NCBI GenBank assembly: GCA_002432095.1
Contig: DJFQ01000226.1
Coordinates: 41,086 to 48,225 of the forward strand
Direction: 5' to 3'
Length of the DNA stretch: 7,140 bases
Origin: Marinagarivorans sp. UBA5868
Lineage (GTDB): Bacteria > Pseudomonadota > Gammaproteobacteria > Pseudomonadales > Cellvibrionaceae
Position numbers and translations under genes: made by a program. Shown piece by piece: positions 1 to 5,623 of the stretch (within the stretch, counting starts at the first letter, position 1; each line of letters starts with the position of its first letter). Under the pieces are notes generated by a model. That model had not been told where the DNA came from. It did not search any database and saw only the letters and a list, made by a program, of their open reading frames with translations.

Positions 1-70
1 TAAGGTTTTTTCTGACATTTAATCGATTGGCGCAGCCTTTGCTCAATTCCTCTTTGCTGCCAAATTCAAA

Positions 71-77
71 AAGGAGA
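71..77 (+). promoter_or_regulatory. Ribosome binding site of the DUF4880 gene
   Basis: AAGGAGA ends 8 bases before the ATG at 86. This strong Shine-Dalgarno sequence supports the small downstream frame as a translated gene rather than a chance ORF. The rest of 1-85 shows no recognisable gene end, RNA or convincing -35/-10 pair. Confidence 0.7.
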
Positions 78-85
78 AAGCCTTC

Positions 86-289
86 ATGAATAGGTCTTTG
101 CGAGAAGCTGAACAGTGGTTCGCTTGTATACACTCCCATGACTGCACACCGGACCAGCGTGCAGAATTCCTCGAATGGCTCTACGAAGATTCCAGAAACG
201 GCGAAGCCTTCGCCATGGTGGAGCGGCAGCACGGGCGTATGCGGCCGGATTTTTCCTGGCAACGCGCGGCGAAATACGAATACGGCTAG
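86..289 (+). CDS. Small stand-alone DUF4880 (FecR N-terminal-like) protein
   Basis: This 67-residue protein resembles the DUF4880 module that opens FecR-family anti-sigma/signal-transduction proteins. The visible pattern is A8..W11 in the first helix, then F28..W31-L32, an acidic turn D35-S36-R37-N38, and A41-F42..V45-E46, which matches the family's A..W...F..WL..D..N..AF..VE layout. In FecR proteins this cytosolic part contacts an ECF sigma factor and is followed by a transmembrane helix and a periplasmic FecR domain. Here the protein stops soon after, with neither, and no sigma-factor or TonB-receptor gene is in view. The start is fixed by a strong ribosome binding site. It could be a free-standing sigma-binding adaptor or the leftover 5' end of a lost fecR gene. 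The good start and clean reading frame favour a real small protein. The NERD-helicase follows on the same strand after 100 bases with no clear terminator between, so co-transcription is possible. Confidence 0.7.
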   Translation: MNRSLREAEQWFACIHSHDCTPDQRAEFLEWLYEDSRNGEAFAMVERQHGRMRPDFSWQRAAKYEYG

Positions 290-356
290 GCGCGCCGCCG
301 TTCTAATCTTTGGCGGTAAAGCCCCCGTCGCGTTTGATTGGACCAGGAATCTCGAC

Positions 357-376
357 AATACTGCGTAATCAGTATT
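357..376 (+). promoter_or_regulatory. Stem-loop just before the helicase ribosome binding site
   Basis: AATACTG (357-363) and CAGTATT (370-376) form a perfect 7-bp inverted repeat around the six bases CGTAAT. The repeat is flanked on both sides by the same tetramer CGAC (353-356 and 377-380). It ends 4 bases before GGAG (381-384), the likely Shine-Dalgarno of the gene starting at 390. It could be an operator or an RNA hairpin affecting translation. It lacks a T-run, so it is not a terminator. The remainder of the 290-389 gap holds nothing I recognise. Confidence 0.4.
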
Positions 377-389
377 CGACGGAGCGTCC

Positions 390-2210
390 ATGGCCACTCT
401 GATTCCCGCCATCAATTCCTGTCTGTCACGCATGATGCCCGGTGAGCGCCGCTTTGCTCAGAGGCTGGAGCAACTGCTGGAAGACGACTATCTCTGCTGG
501 TACGACGTGCCGGTCGGGCCAAAAGGCTTGCACCCGGATTTCATTGTGCTGCATCCGCGCCGCGGCCTTCTGATTCTGGAAGTGAAAGACTGGAAGCTGG
601 AGACCATCCAGCAGATGGACAAAACTACCGCCACGCTGCTCACCGCCGATGGACTCAAGCGCGAAGCCAACCCGTTGGAACAAGCGCGTCAATATTGTCA
701 TGCGGTGGTGAAATGCCTGGAGCGCGACCCGCAACTGGTGTACCCGGCGGATCACGCCTTCAAAGGTAGATTGATCATGCCGTTTGGACACGGCGTGGTA
801 CTCGCCAATATCAGTCGTCAGCAATTCGATAGCACCGATCTTGCCGAAGTCATTCCCGCCAATCGGGTTATCTGCAAAGATGAAATGCTCGAATCCGCCG
901 ACCCCGAAAGTTTTCAAACGCGTTTGTGGAACATGTTTACCGTGCAATTCCGCCGCGCTCTATCCCTGCCACAAATTGATCGCGCTCGCTGGCATCTTTT
1001 TCCAGAAGTGCGCATCGTCCAGCGTTCATTGTTCGATGCCGAATCGGATACGGAAGCGGCAGAATTACTGCCGGATTTAATTAAAGTGATGGACTTGCAG
1101 CAGGAGCAACTGGCTCGCAGTTTGGGCGAAGGTCATCGCGTTATTCACGGTGTGGCTGGCGCAGGCAAAACGCTCATCTTGGTTTATCGCTGTTTACATC
1201 TCGCCAAGCTTCTGTCGCGGCCCATCCTCGTGCTTTGCTACAACCGCGCTCTCGCGGCGCGTTTACAACAACTGGTGCATGAAAAAGGCATAGGTCATAA
1301 AGTTCACGTTTACAATTTTCACCGCTGGTGTCGCGAACAATTAATTGCCTATAACGAGAATCTCCCTCCGGAAGGCGCGGATTTTTTCGATGAATTGGTA
1401 CAGCGATTAATTGCTGCTGTCGATGCAGGGCGAATTCCAGCGGGCCAGTACGGCGCGGTTATGCTGGACGAAGGCCACGATTTTCAACCCGAATGGTTGA
1501 AATTAACCGCGCAAATGGTCGATCCATCAACCAATTCTCTGTTGGTCCTCTACGACGACGCGCAATCCATTTACGCCCGCTCTCGCGGCAAATTCAGCTT
1601 TGCCAGCGTCGGTATCCAGGCACGCGGCCGCACCACAATATTGAAATTGAATTACCGAAATACCGACGAAGTGATCAAAGCCGCCACGGCCTTTGCAAGA
1701 GAGTTATTGACCGAAGCCGACGCGGAGGAAGATGGTATTCCACTGCTAGCGCCCACCAGTGCTGGCCGTCGCGGACCGCAGCCTTTGTTATTAGAGTTGC
1801 CTAATTTCAGCGCGGAAACCCGCTATGTCGCCGAGCGCCTGCAAACTTTGCATGATAAAGGCCGTCATTGGAGCGATATGGCCGTGGTTTACCGCTCGAA
1901 TTTTATGGGCGACAAAATCCGTAAAACCCTGCAGGAAAATCGCATTCCTTGCGAAATCCTAAGTGGCCAAAAACCTTCCACCCAAAAATCCAAAAACACC
2001 GTCAAACTCGTCACCATGCATTCCAGCAAAGGTTTGGAGTTCCCCGTCGTCTTCGTCGCAGGTCTCGGCTATTTGCCCACACCTAATCAGGAAGAAAAAG
2101 AAGAAGCTCGTTTGCTTTATGTAGCCATGACGCGAGCGATGGATGAGTTGGTTCTGACAGGGCATCAGAACTCGAGTTTTGTGAAGAGGATGAGGAGCGT
2201 GGTGGGCTAG
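390..2210 (+). CDS. NERD nuclease-domain / UvrD-like SF1 helicase fusion
   Basis: This 606-residue cytoplasmic protein joins a nuclease-related NERD domain to a superfamily 1 DNA helicase core. The NERD part (about 18-130) shows the restriction-like residues P49-D50-F51 and E64-V65-K66-D67-W68, the expected PD-(D/E)xK pattern. The helicase part shows a Q-motif region near 240, Walker A G254-VAGAGK-T261, Walker B/motif II L359-D360-E361-G362-H363-D364, motif III Y388-D389-D390-A391-Q392, motif IV L420-N421-Y422-R423, motif V V541-TMHSSKGLEF-551 and motif VI A573-RLLYVAMTR-582. All predicted catalytic residues are present, so ATP-driven DNA unwinding coupled to DNA cleavage is likely, but the substrate is unknown. 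Motif II reads DEGHD instead of the DEAQD of classical UvrD/Rep. GGAG at 381-384 supports the ATG at 390. The gene converges with the GH43 gene. A role in repair or phage defence is possible, but no partner gene of a known defence system is present. Confidence 0.9.
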   Translation: MATLIPAINSCLSRMMPGERRFAQRLEQLLEDDYLCWYDVPVGPKGLHPDFIVLHPRRGLLILEVKDWKLETIQQMDKTTATLLTADGLKREANPLEQARQYCHAVVKCLERDPQLVYPADHAFKGRLIMPFGHGVVLANISRQQFDSTDLAEVIPANRVICKDEMLESADPESFQTRLWNMFTVQFRRALSLPQIDRARWHLFPEVRIVQRSLFDAESDTEAAELLPDLIKVMDLQQEQLARSLGEGHRVIHGVAGAGKTLILVYRCLHLAKLLSRPILVLCYNRALAARLQQLVHEKGIGHKVHVYNFHRWCREQLIAYNENLPPEGADFFDELVQRLIAAVDAGRIPAGQYGAVMLDEGHDFQPEWLKLTAQMVDPSTNSLLVLYDDAQSIYARSRGKFSFASVGIQARGRTTILKLNYRNTDEVIKAATAFARELLTEADAEEDGIPLLAPTSAGRRGPQPLLLELPNFSAETRYVAERLQTLHDKGRHWSDMAVVYRSNFMGDKIRKTLQENRIPCEILSGQKPSTQKSKNTVKLVTMHSSKGLEFPVVFVAGLGYLPTPNQEEKEEARLLYVAMTRAMDELVLTGHQNSSFVKRMRSVVG

Positions 2211-2334
2211 CGGAGAAGGCATTCGGCGGAGCTATCGAGGATAGTAATAAGCAATTGGGCGCAATCGAAGGCTGCGAACAGCGCTTGGCAAACGGGAAGT
2301 CTATATTGCGTAAAAATGCATCTGAAATTGAAAG

Positions 2335-2361
2335 CGGCAGGCCAAAATCGGCTGCCGTTTT
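2335..2361. terminator. Probable bidirectional terminator between convergent genes
   Basis: CGGCAG (2335-2340) pairs with CTGCCG (2352-2357), and partial GCC/GGC pairing is possible inside the loop. On the + strand it is followed by TTTT and then CT, as expected for a Rho-independent terminator of the helicase gene. On the - strand the hairpin follows the GH43 stop by about 25 bases, but only an interrupted T-rich run comes after it, so termination in that direction would be weaker. The rest of 2211-2334 shows no convincing gene. Confidence 0.55.
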
Positions 2362-2382
2362 CTACGCTTATTTGCTCCCCGG

Positions 2383-3954
2383 TCACTCCAATTCAGCATA
2401 TTCAAACCATTTAAAATCCGCGGGCTTTCGCATGCCCGATAAATCCTGACACGCCATGCCAACAAAATTCCCAGTAAAGCCACAAGGCATGGCGTGTTCG
2501 TCACTGAGAATAGAGGCATCCTGCTCCCAGCTGACTGCGGTCCAGTTTTTCTCATCGATGGAGTAAAAAAAGCGAATCCGGTCGTCCTGGATCGCGAGTT
2601 TCAAACCAATGGCTGAATAATTATCCAGTGGGTATTCTTTTTCGATGGGATAAGTGACGACGCCTTTTTCGCATTTCATTAAACCCAGGCAGCGTTTGGA
2701 GTGGGGTGCCCAGGTTAGGTACAGATAATAAAAACTATCCGTATTGTAGAAAGCGACCAGGCCAGCCAATTGTTGGAAATTCTCCGGGCGAAATTCAACG
2801 CAAGTGGCAGCTTCGATATGAAAATGCTCCTGCCGGCGCGCCACCAGGCTTTGTTCAAACATCGAGGTAATGCTCTCGCGCCCATAAAGTCGTAAATAAC
2901 CCTTTCGATCATTTAGGCTGCTGATGTCGTCGATGCGAACGCGCGGCGCCATCCAGTGAATCGGCAATTTTTCGCCATCAAATATTTCGCGCCTCTTTGC
3001 TTGTGGCCAAGGGTTCGTCGGCAAATTGGGAACCTGGATTTCATCTGCAGGTTCTTGTGTGCCGCTGGCAAGACGCGGCCAACCGTCTTGCCAAATAATC
3101 GGTTGCAGCGAGGTTTCACGGCCGAGAATGGAGCGCCCATTGGCGAGTCGGCGGCGGCAGAGATGGGCGAACAACCAGCTGCCGTCAGCATTTTCAACAA
3201 AACTGCCGTGACCGGCGGACTGTAAACGCAAGTTTGGATGTTGATTGCTGCTGATCAGCGGATTGTTTGGCATGACCTCGTAAGGGCCGGCGAGCGTTCT
3301 GGCGCGGGCGACTGTAGCGGCGTGAGTCGTAAAGGTGCCACCTTCGGCCGTCAACAAATAATACCAACCGTCTTTTTTATAAATATGTGGGCCTTCCACC
3401 AACCCCAATTCCGTGCCGCGAAAAATATTGGTTACTGGGCCGATGAGGGATTTTTTCTGCTCGTCATATTCCTGCAACAAAATGCCGCCAAACGCGTTAT
3501 TACCGGGACGGTGATCCCACACCATATTCAATAACCATTTGCGGCCATCTTCGTCGTGAAAAAGTGAGGGATCGAAACCCGAGCTATTGAGATAAACCGG
3601 TTCTGACCAAGGGCCTTCGATGGTTGGTGCCGTCACCAGATAATTGTGTACGTCCTTAAAACTGCCGGCCCAGCGTCGGGAAATGGTGTAAATCAGGTAA
3701 AAAAGGCCGTTGTAATAAGTGAGACAGGGCGCCCATACGCCACCGGAATTCGGGCAGCCGCGCAGATCAAGTTGGGAATAGCGCGTCAACGGATAAGCGG
3801 CGGTGCGCCAGTTGACCAAGTCGCGGGAGTGGGCGATCTGCACACCGGGAAACCATTCAAAAGTAGACGTGGCGATGTAATAGTCTTCGCCTACGCGCAA
3901 AATGCTGGGGTCGGGGTAAAAACCACGGAGAATCGGGTTATGAACAGTTGGCAT
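2383..3954 (-). CDS. GH43 beta-xylosidase / alpha-L-arabinofuranosidase (SXA type)
   Basis: This 523-residue inverting glycosidase should remove terminal xylose (and often arabinofuranose) from short oligosaccharides. It has no signal peptide, so it acts in the cytoplasm. The N-terminal five-bladed propeller (about 5-300) carries the catalytic base D15 (YPDPS), the pKa-tuning D128 (GFDPS) and the general acid E187 (VEGPH). These lie exactly one residue beyond D14, D127 and E186 of Selenomonas ruminantium SXA. F32, W74 and H249 likewise match SXA F31, W73 and H248, and the family GRET motif is at 278-281. Residues about 325-520 form the C-terminal beta-sandwich typical of this subgroup, ending with a FTGNFVGMACQDLSG motif. 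Length is close to the family norm of about 540. AGAGGGA (3961-3967 on this strand) precedes the ATG by 6 bases. The gene is divergent from the GH53 galactanase, suggesting joint control. Xylosidase versus arabinofuranosidase preference cannot be read from sequence. Confidence 0.92.
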   Translation of the reverse strand: MPTVHNPILRGFYPDPSILRVGEDYYIATSTFEWFPGVQIAHSRDLVNWRTAAYPLTRYSQLDLRGCPNSGGVWAPCLTYYNGLFYLIYTISRRWAGSFKDVHNYLVTAPTIEGPWSEPVYLNSSGFDPSLFHDEDGRKWLLNMVWDHRPGNNAFGGILLQEYDEQKKSLIGPVTNIFRGTELGLVEGPHIYKKDGWYYLLTAEGGTFTTHAATVARARTLAGPYEVMPNNPLISSNQHPNLRLQSAGHGSFVENADGSWLFAHLCRRRLANGRSILGRETSLQPIIWQDGWPRLASGTQEPADEIQVPNLPTNPWPQAKRREIFDGEKLPIHWMAPRVRIDDISSLNDRKGYLRLYGRESITSMFEQSLVARRQEHFHIEAATCVEFRPENFQQLAGLVAFYNTDSFYYLYLTWAPHSKRCLGLMKCEKGVVTYPIEKEYPLDNYSAIGLKLAIQDDRIRFFYSIDEKNWTAVSWEQDASILSDEHAMPCGFTGNFVGMACQDLSGMRKPADFKWFEYAELE

Positions 3955-3982
3955 AAGGAATCCCTCTTGGATTAGCGCCGCA

Positions 3983-4011
3983 GATGCTACACCGCTTAAA
4001 GCGGGCGCATC
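3983..4011. promoter_or_regulatory. Nested palindrome, candidate operator
   Basis: CCGCTT-A-AAGCGG (3992-4004) is a perfect 13-base palindrome. It is nested inside a second inverted repeat, GATGC (3983-3987) with GCATC (4007-4011), almost on the same centre. It lies 29-57 bases upstream of the GH43 start and just downstream of that gene's candidate promoter, where a repressor would block transcription. As RNA it could also fold in the GH43 leader. No T-run follows, so a terminator is unlikely. The binding protein is unknown. Confidence 0.4.
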
Positions 4012-4020
4012 AAAGTGGCG

Positions 4021-4037
4021 ATTTATATGTGATAAAT
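4021..4037. promoter_or_regulatory. AT-rich dyad over the GH43 -10 region
   Basis: ATTTAT (4021-4026) and ATAAAT (4032-4037) are inverted copies separated by ATGTG. The left arm overlaps the candidate -10 of the GH43 promoter, so a protein bound here would compete with RNA polymerase. AT-rich 6-bp arms are not rare by chance, hence the low confidence. Confidence 0.25.
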
Positions 4038-4051
4038 GCTGCGTTGGTCAC
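4022..4051 (-). promoter_or_regulatory. Candidate sigma-70 promoter of the GH43 gene
   Basis: Read on the - strand, GTGACC (4046-4051; 4 of 6 matches to TTGACA) is followed after 18 bases by TATAAA (4022-4027; 5 of 6 matches to TATAAT). Transcription would begin near 4015, giving a leader of about 60 bases that contains the nested palindrome at 3983-4011. No comparable promoter was found for the GH53 gene on the + strand. Confidence 0.35.
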
Positions 4052-4064
4052 GCGATTTTTGACC
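4046..4064. promoter_or_regulatory. GGTCA/TGACC inverted repeat in the divergent promoter region
   Basis: GGTCA (4046-4050) and TGACC (4060-4064) form an inverted repeat with a 9-base spacer. It overlaps the candidate -35 of the GH43 promoter and lies about 70-90 bases upstream of the GH53 start, a position suited to an activator or shared regulator. The arms are short, so it may be coincidental. Confidence 0.25.
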
Positions 4065-4132
4065 GGAACCCGTTACGCTTTTGCCCATCTTTGTGAATCC
4101 CATAACGACCATTCGAACAACTGGGGAATTTT

Positions 4133-5410
4133 ATGCGCGGCCTCTTCTTTCTTAAACGTTTCCTGGTGTTCACTGCTGCAACGGGTTTGGCGACGGTGCT
4201 CGTCGCCTGTGGTGGTGTCGCCCAGTCGCCATCGAGCAGTTCTTCGTCGTCAAGTAGTTCGAGTTCGTCGTCCAGTAGCTCGTCATCAAGCACATCGTCA
4301 TCTTCCAGCTCATCAAGCAGTTCCAGTTCTTCCAGCAGTTCCAGCTCATCAGGCGTCGCCGGGGTATATCGTCCGGGGGATTACATTATGGGCGCGGATA
4401 TATCCTACTGGTCGGAGCAACTGTCTTGGGGCGCGACTTATGTCGATACCGATGGCAAAACCAAAGACTTGTTGGAATTGCTGAAGAACCACGGATTTAA
4501 CATGATCCGCCTGCGCACATTTGTCGATCCTTGGGCGGAATATGGCTATGCAGCCAATACCAATGGTTGCGCTGGAAAAAGTGAGCCGTTTGCCGGCAAA
4601 GAGGACATAGTGCGCACCGCTCAACACATCAAGGCGGCGGGCATGGGGTTGCTGCTGGATTTTCATTACAGCGACACCTGGGCCGATCCCGGTAAGCAGA
4701 TTATCCCGGAAGCCTGGAGAGGGGCGCGCACCATTGATGATCTCGCCAATGAGCTGCGGGTATACACCTTGGATGTGTTGGAATCATTGCGAGCAGTCGA
4801 TGCGTTACCCGATATGGTGCAGGTGGGTAACGAAGTTACGCCGGGTATGCTGATTCATGTACCCACCAGCAATACCGATTGCTGGGGTAATAATTCGACC
4901 GTCAACACATTCTTAAATGGGCAGGCGAACAACACCAATTGGCCTAATCTCGCGCGATTATTAAATACCGGATTGCAGGCGGTAAAACAGGTGAGCCCCG
5001 AAATTCAAACGGTCTTGCATATCGAGAACACGGGCAGGCCGACGGATGTGGAGTGGTGGGTGGATAGCGCTCTGCAACACAATGTGCAGTTCGATGTATT
5101 GGCGTTTTCTGCATACGCCGCGTTTCAGGGACCGGTGTCCAATTGGTCCAATTATTTTCAGCGCTACGCGGCGCGTTATCCGCAATTGAAAATTATGGTG
5201 GCGGAATATAATCCCGAGGCGCGCCTGTTGAACGATTTAATGCGCGCGTTGCCTGGCGGCAGAGGACTTGGCACCATGATCTGGGAGCCGACGGAGTCCG
5301 GATCCTGGGGGCAGGCGTTATTACCCTGGTCTGAAGGCAATGTGTATATCGCAGATCCTGCACGTTTCCAGGAATATGACGCGATGATGCGGGACTACGG
5401 TGTACGTTAG
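4133..5410 (+). CDS. GH53 arabinogalactan endo-beta-1,4-galactanase, lipoprotein
   Basis: This 425-residue retaining endo-galactanase should cut the beta-1,4-galactan backbone of pectin side chains and type I arabinogalactan. The N-terminus is a lipoprotein signal: K8-R9, a hydrophobic stretch 10-22 and lipobox L23-V24-A25-C26, followed by G27-G28 with no inner-membrane-retention Asp at +2, so an outer-membrane anchor is likely. Residues 34-73 are a poly-serine linker broken only by T54. The catalytic barrel (about 80-425) shows G87-ADISYW, I125-RLRTFVDP, L174-LDFHYSDTWADPGKQ, acid/base E234 in Q230-VGNE, nucleophile E358 in M355-VAEY, and a closing MIWEPTESG near 388-396. C146 and C250 could form a disulfide. 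The nucleophile context (AEYN) differs from the ETGYP-like form common in the family. GGGGA (4123-4127) supports the start. Its divergent neighbour is the GH43 enzyme. No carbohydrate-binding module is present. Confidence 0.92.
   Translation: MRGLFFLKRFLVFTAATGLATVLVACGGVAQSPSSSSSSSSSSSSSSSSSSSSTSSSSSSSSSSSSSSSSSSSGVAGVYRPGDYIMGADISYWSEQLSWGATYVDTDGKTKDLLELLKNHGFNMIRLRTFVDPWAEYGYAANTNGCAGKSEPFAGKEDIVRTAQHIKAAGMGLLLDFHYSDTWADPGKQIIPEAWRGARTIDDLANELRVYTLDVLESLRAVDALPDMVQVGNEVTPGMLIHVPTSNTDCWGNNSTVNTFLNGQANNTNWPNLARLLNTGLQAVKQVSPEIQTVLHIENTGRPTDVEWWVDSALQHNVQFDVLAFSAYAAFQGPVSNWSNYFQRYAARYPQLKIMVAEYNPEARLLNDLMRALPGGRGLGTMIWEPTESGSWGQALLPWSEGNVYIADPARFQEYDAMMRDYGVR
4232..4351 (+). repeat. Poly-serine linker tract of the galactanase
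   Basis: Forty codons give 39 serines and one threonine (T54). All six serine codons are used (about 8 TCG, 8 AGT, 8 TCA, 7 AGC, 5 TCC and 3 TCT), so the tract is not a simple triplet repeat and seems kept for its protein property. It is a flexible spacer holding the barrel away from the membrane anchor. The opposite strand reads as an acidic Asp/Glu/Leu frame, a by-product of this composition. Confidence 0.9.
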
Positions 5411-5451
5411 CAGTTAATCAGCGTGCAGATTTGTATGTCACTGCAGTGTTG

Positions 5452-5466
5452 CGCTTGTTTTAAGCG
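5452..5466. repeat. Small CGCTT/AAGCG inverted repeat after the galactanase gene
   Basis: CGCTT (5452-5456) and AAGCG (5462-5466) pair around GTTTT, 42 bases after the galactanase stop. There is no T-run, so it is at best a weak or Rho-assisted end. The same half-sites occur in the palindrome at 3992-4004, on the other side of the galactanase gene. No strong Rho-independent terminator was found in 5411-5520. Confidence 0.25.
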
Positions 5467-5520
5467 AGCCGGACGAAACATAAGGCGGCGTTCGGCGACA
5501 TTTCACAGGGTAAAAAAGCC

Positions 5521-5549
5521 TGGACTCATAGGGTTTTTATCTCAATAAT
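5521..5549 (+). promoter_or_regulatory. Candidate promoter of the CheB-CheR fusion gene
   Basis: TGGACT (5521-5526; 4 of 6 to TTGACA) is followed after 17 bases by AATAAT (5544-5549; 5 of 6 to TATAAT). Transcription would begin near 5556, leaving a leader of about 68 bases. The flagellar/chemotaxis sigma-28 consensus is not visible, so if real this is a housekeeping-type promoter. Confidence 0.35.
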
Positions 5550-5579
5550 CGGCGTGCCCAGTCATCAAATAGTTTTCAC

Positions 5580-5598
5580 CGGATGCATTTTTCATCCG
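5580..5598 (+). promoter_or_regulatory. Leader hairpin of the CheB-CheR fusion gene
   Basis: CGGATG (5580-5585) and CATCCG (5593-5598) form a perfect 6-bp stem with the loop CATTTTT. It lies 25 bases before the ATG at 5624. The downstream start has no good Shine-Dalgarno (only AGAG at 5607-5610, rather far away), so leader structure might influence translation. Function is unproven. Confidence 0.3.
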
Positions 5599-5623
5599 CA
5601 ACCGTCAGAGCAAATTCATCATC

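Noticed and set aside
295..316. CCGCC/GGCGG hairpin just after the DUF4880 gene as a terminator.
   Set aside because: Only 5 bp with a 12-base loop and no T-run after it.
138..368. An overlapping + frame that continues past the DUF4880 stop and begins RRAAVLIFGG, like a membrane segment start of FecR.
   Set aside because: The hydrophobic stretch is too short and what follows has no FecR character. The rest of the frame lies opposite the better-supported DUF4880 gene.
86..2210. DUF4880 gene plus NERD-helicase as a Gabija-like or other known defence pair.
   Set aside because: No OLD-family nuclease (GajA-like) or other known partner is present, and the small protein resembles a signalling module. 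Kept only as a weak possibility.
2255..2335. A + strand frame here reads RLANGKSIL, nearly the same as RLANGRSIL in the GH43 protein, with a Cys also aligned three residues before.
   Set aside because: The nucleotide match is only about half of the positions, the similarity does not extend either way, and the frame has only a TTG start. Most likely coincidence rather than a gene remnant.
4028..4051. TGTGA and GTCAC resembling a CRP site between the glycosidase genes.
   Set aside because: The half-sites are 14 bases apart instead of 6, so it does not fit the CRP consensus.
4048..4293. Antisense acidic Asp/Glu/Leu-repeat frame opposite the galactanase start.
   Set aside because: It is the complement of the serine codons, has no start signal and runs against a well-supported gene.
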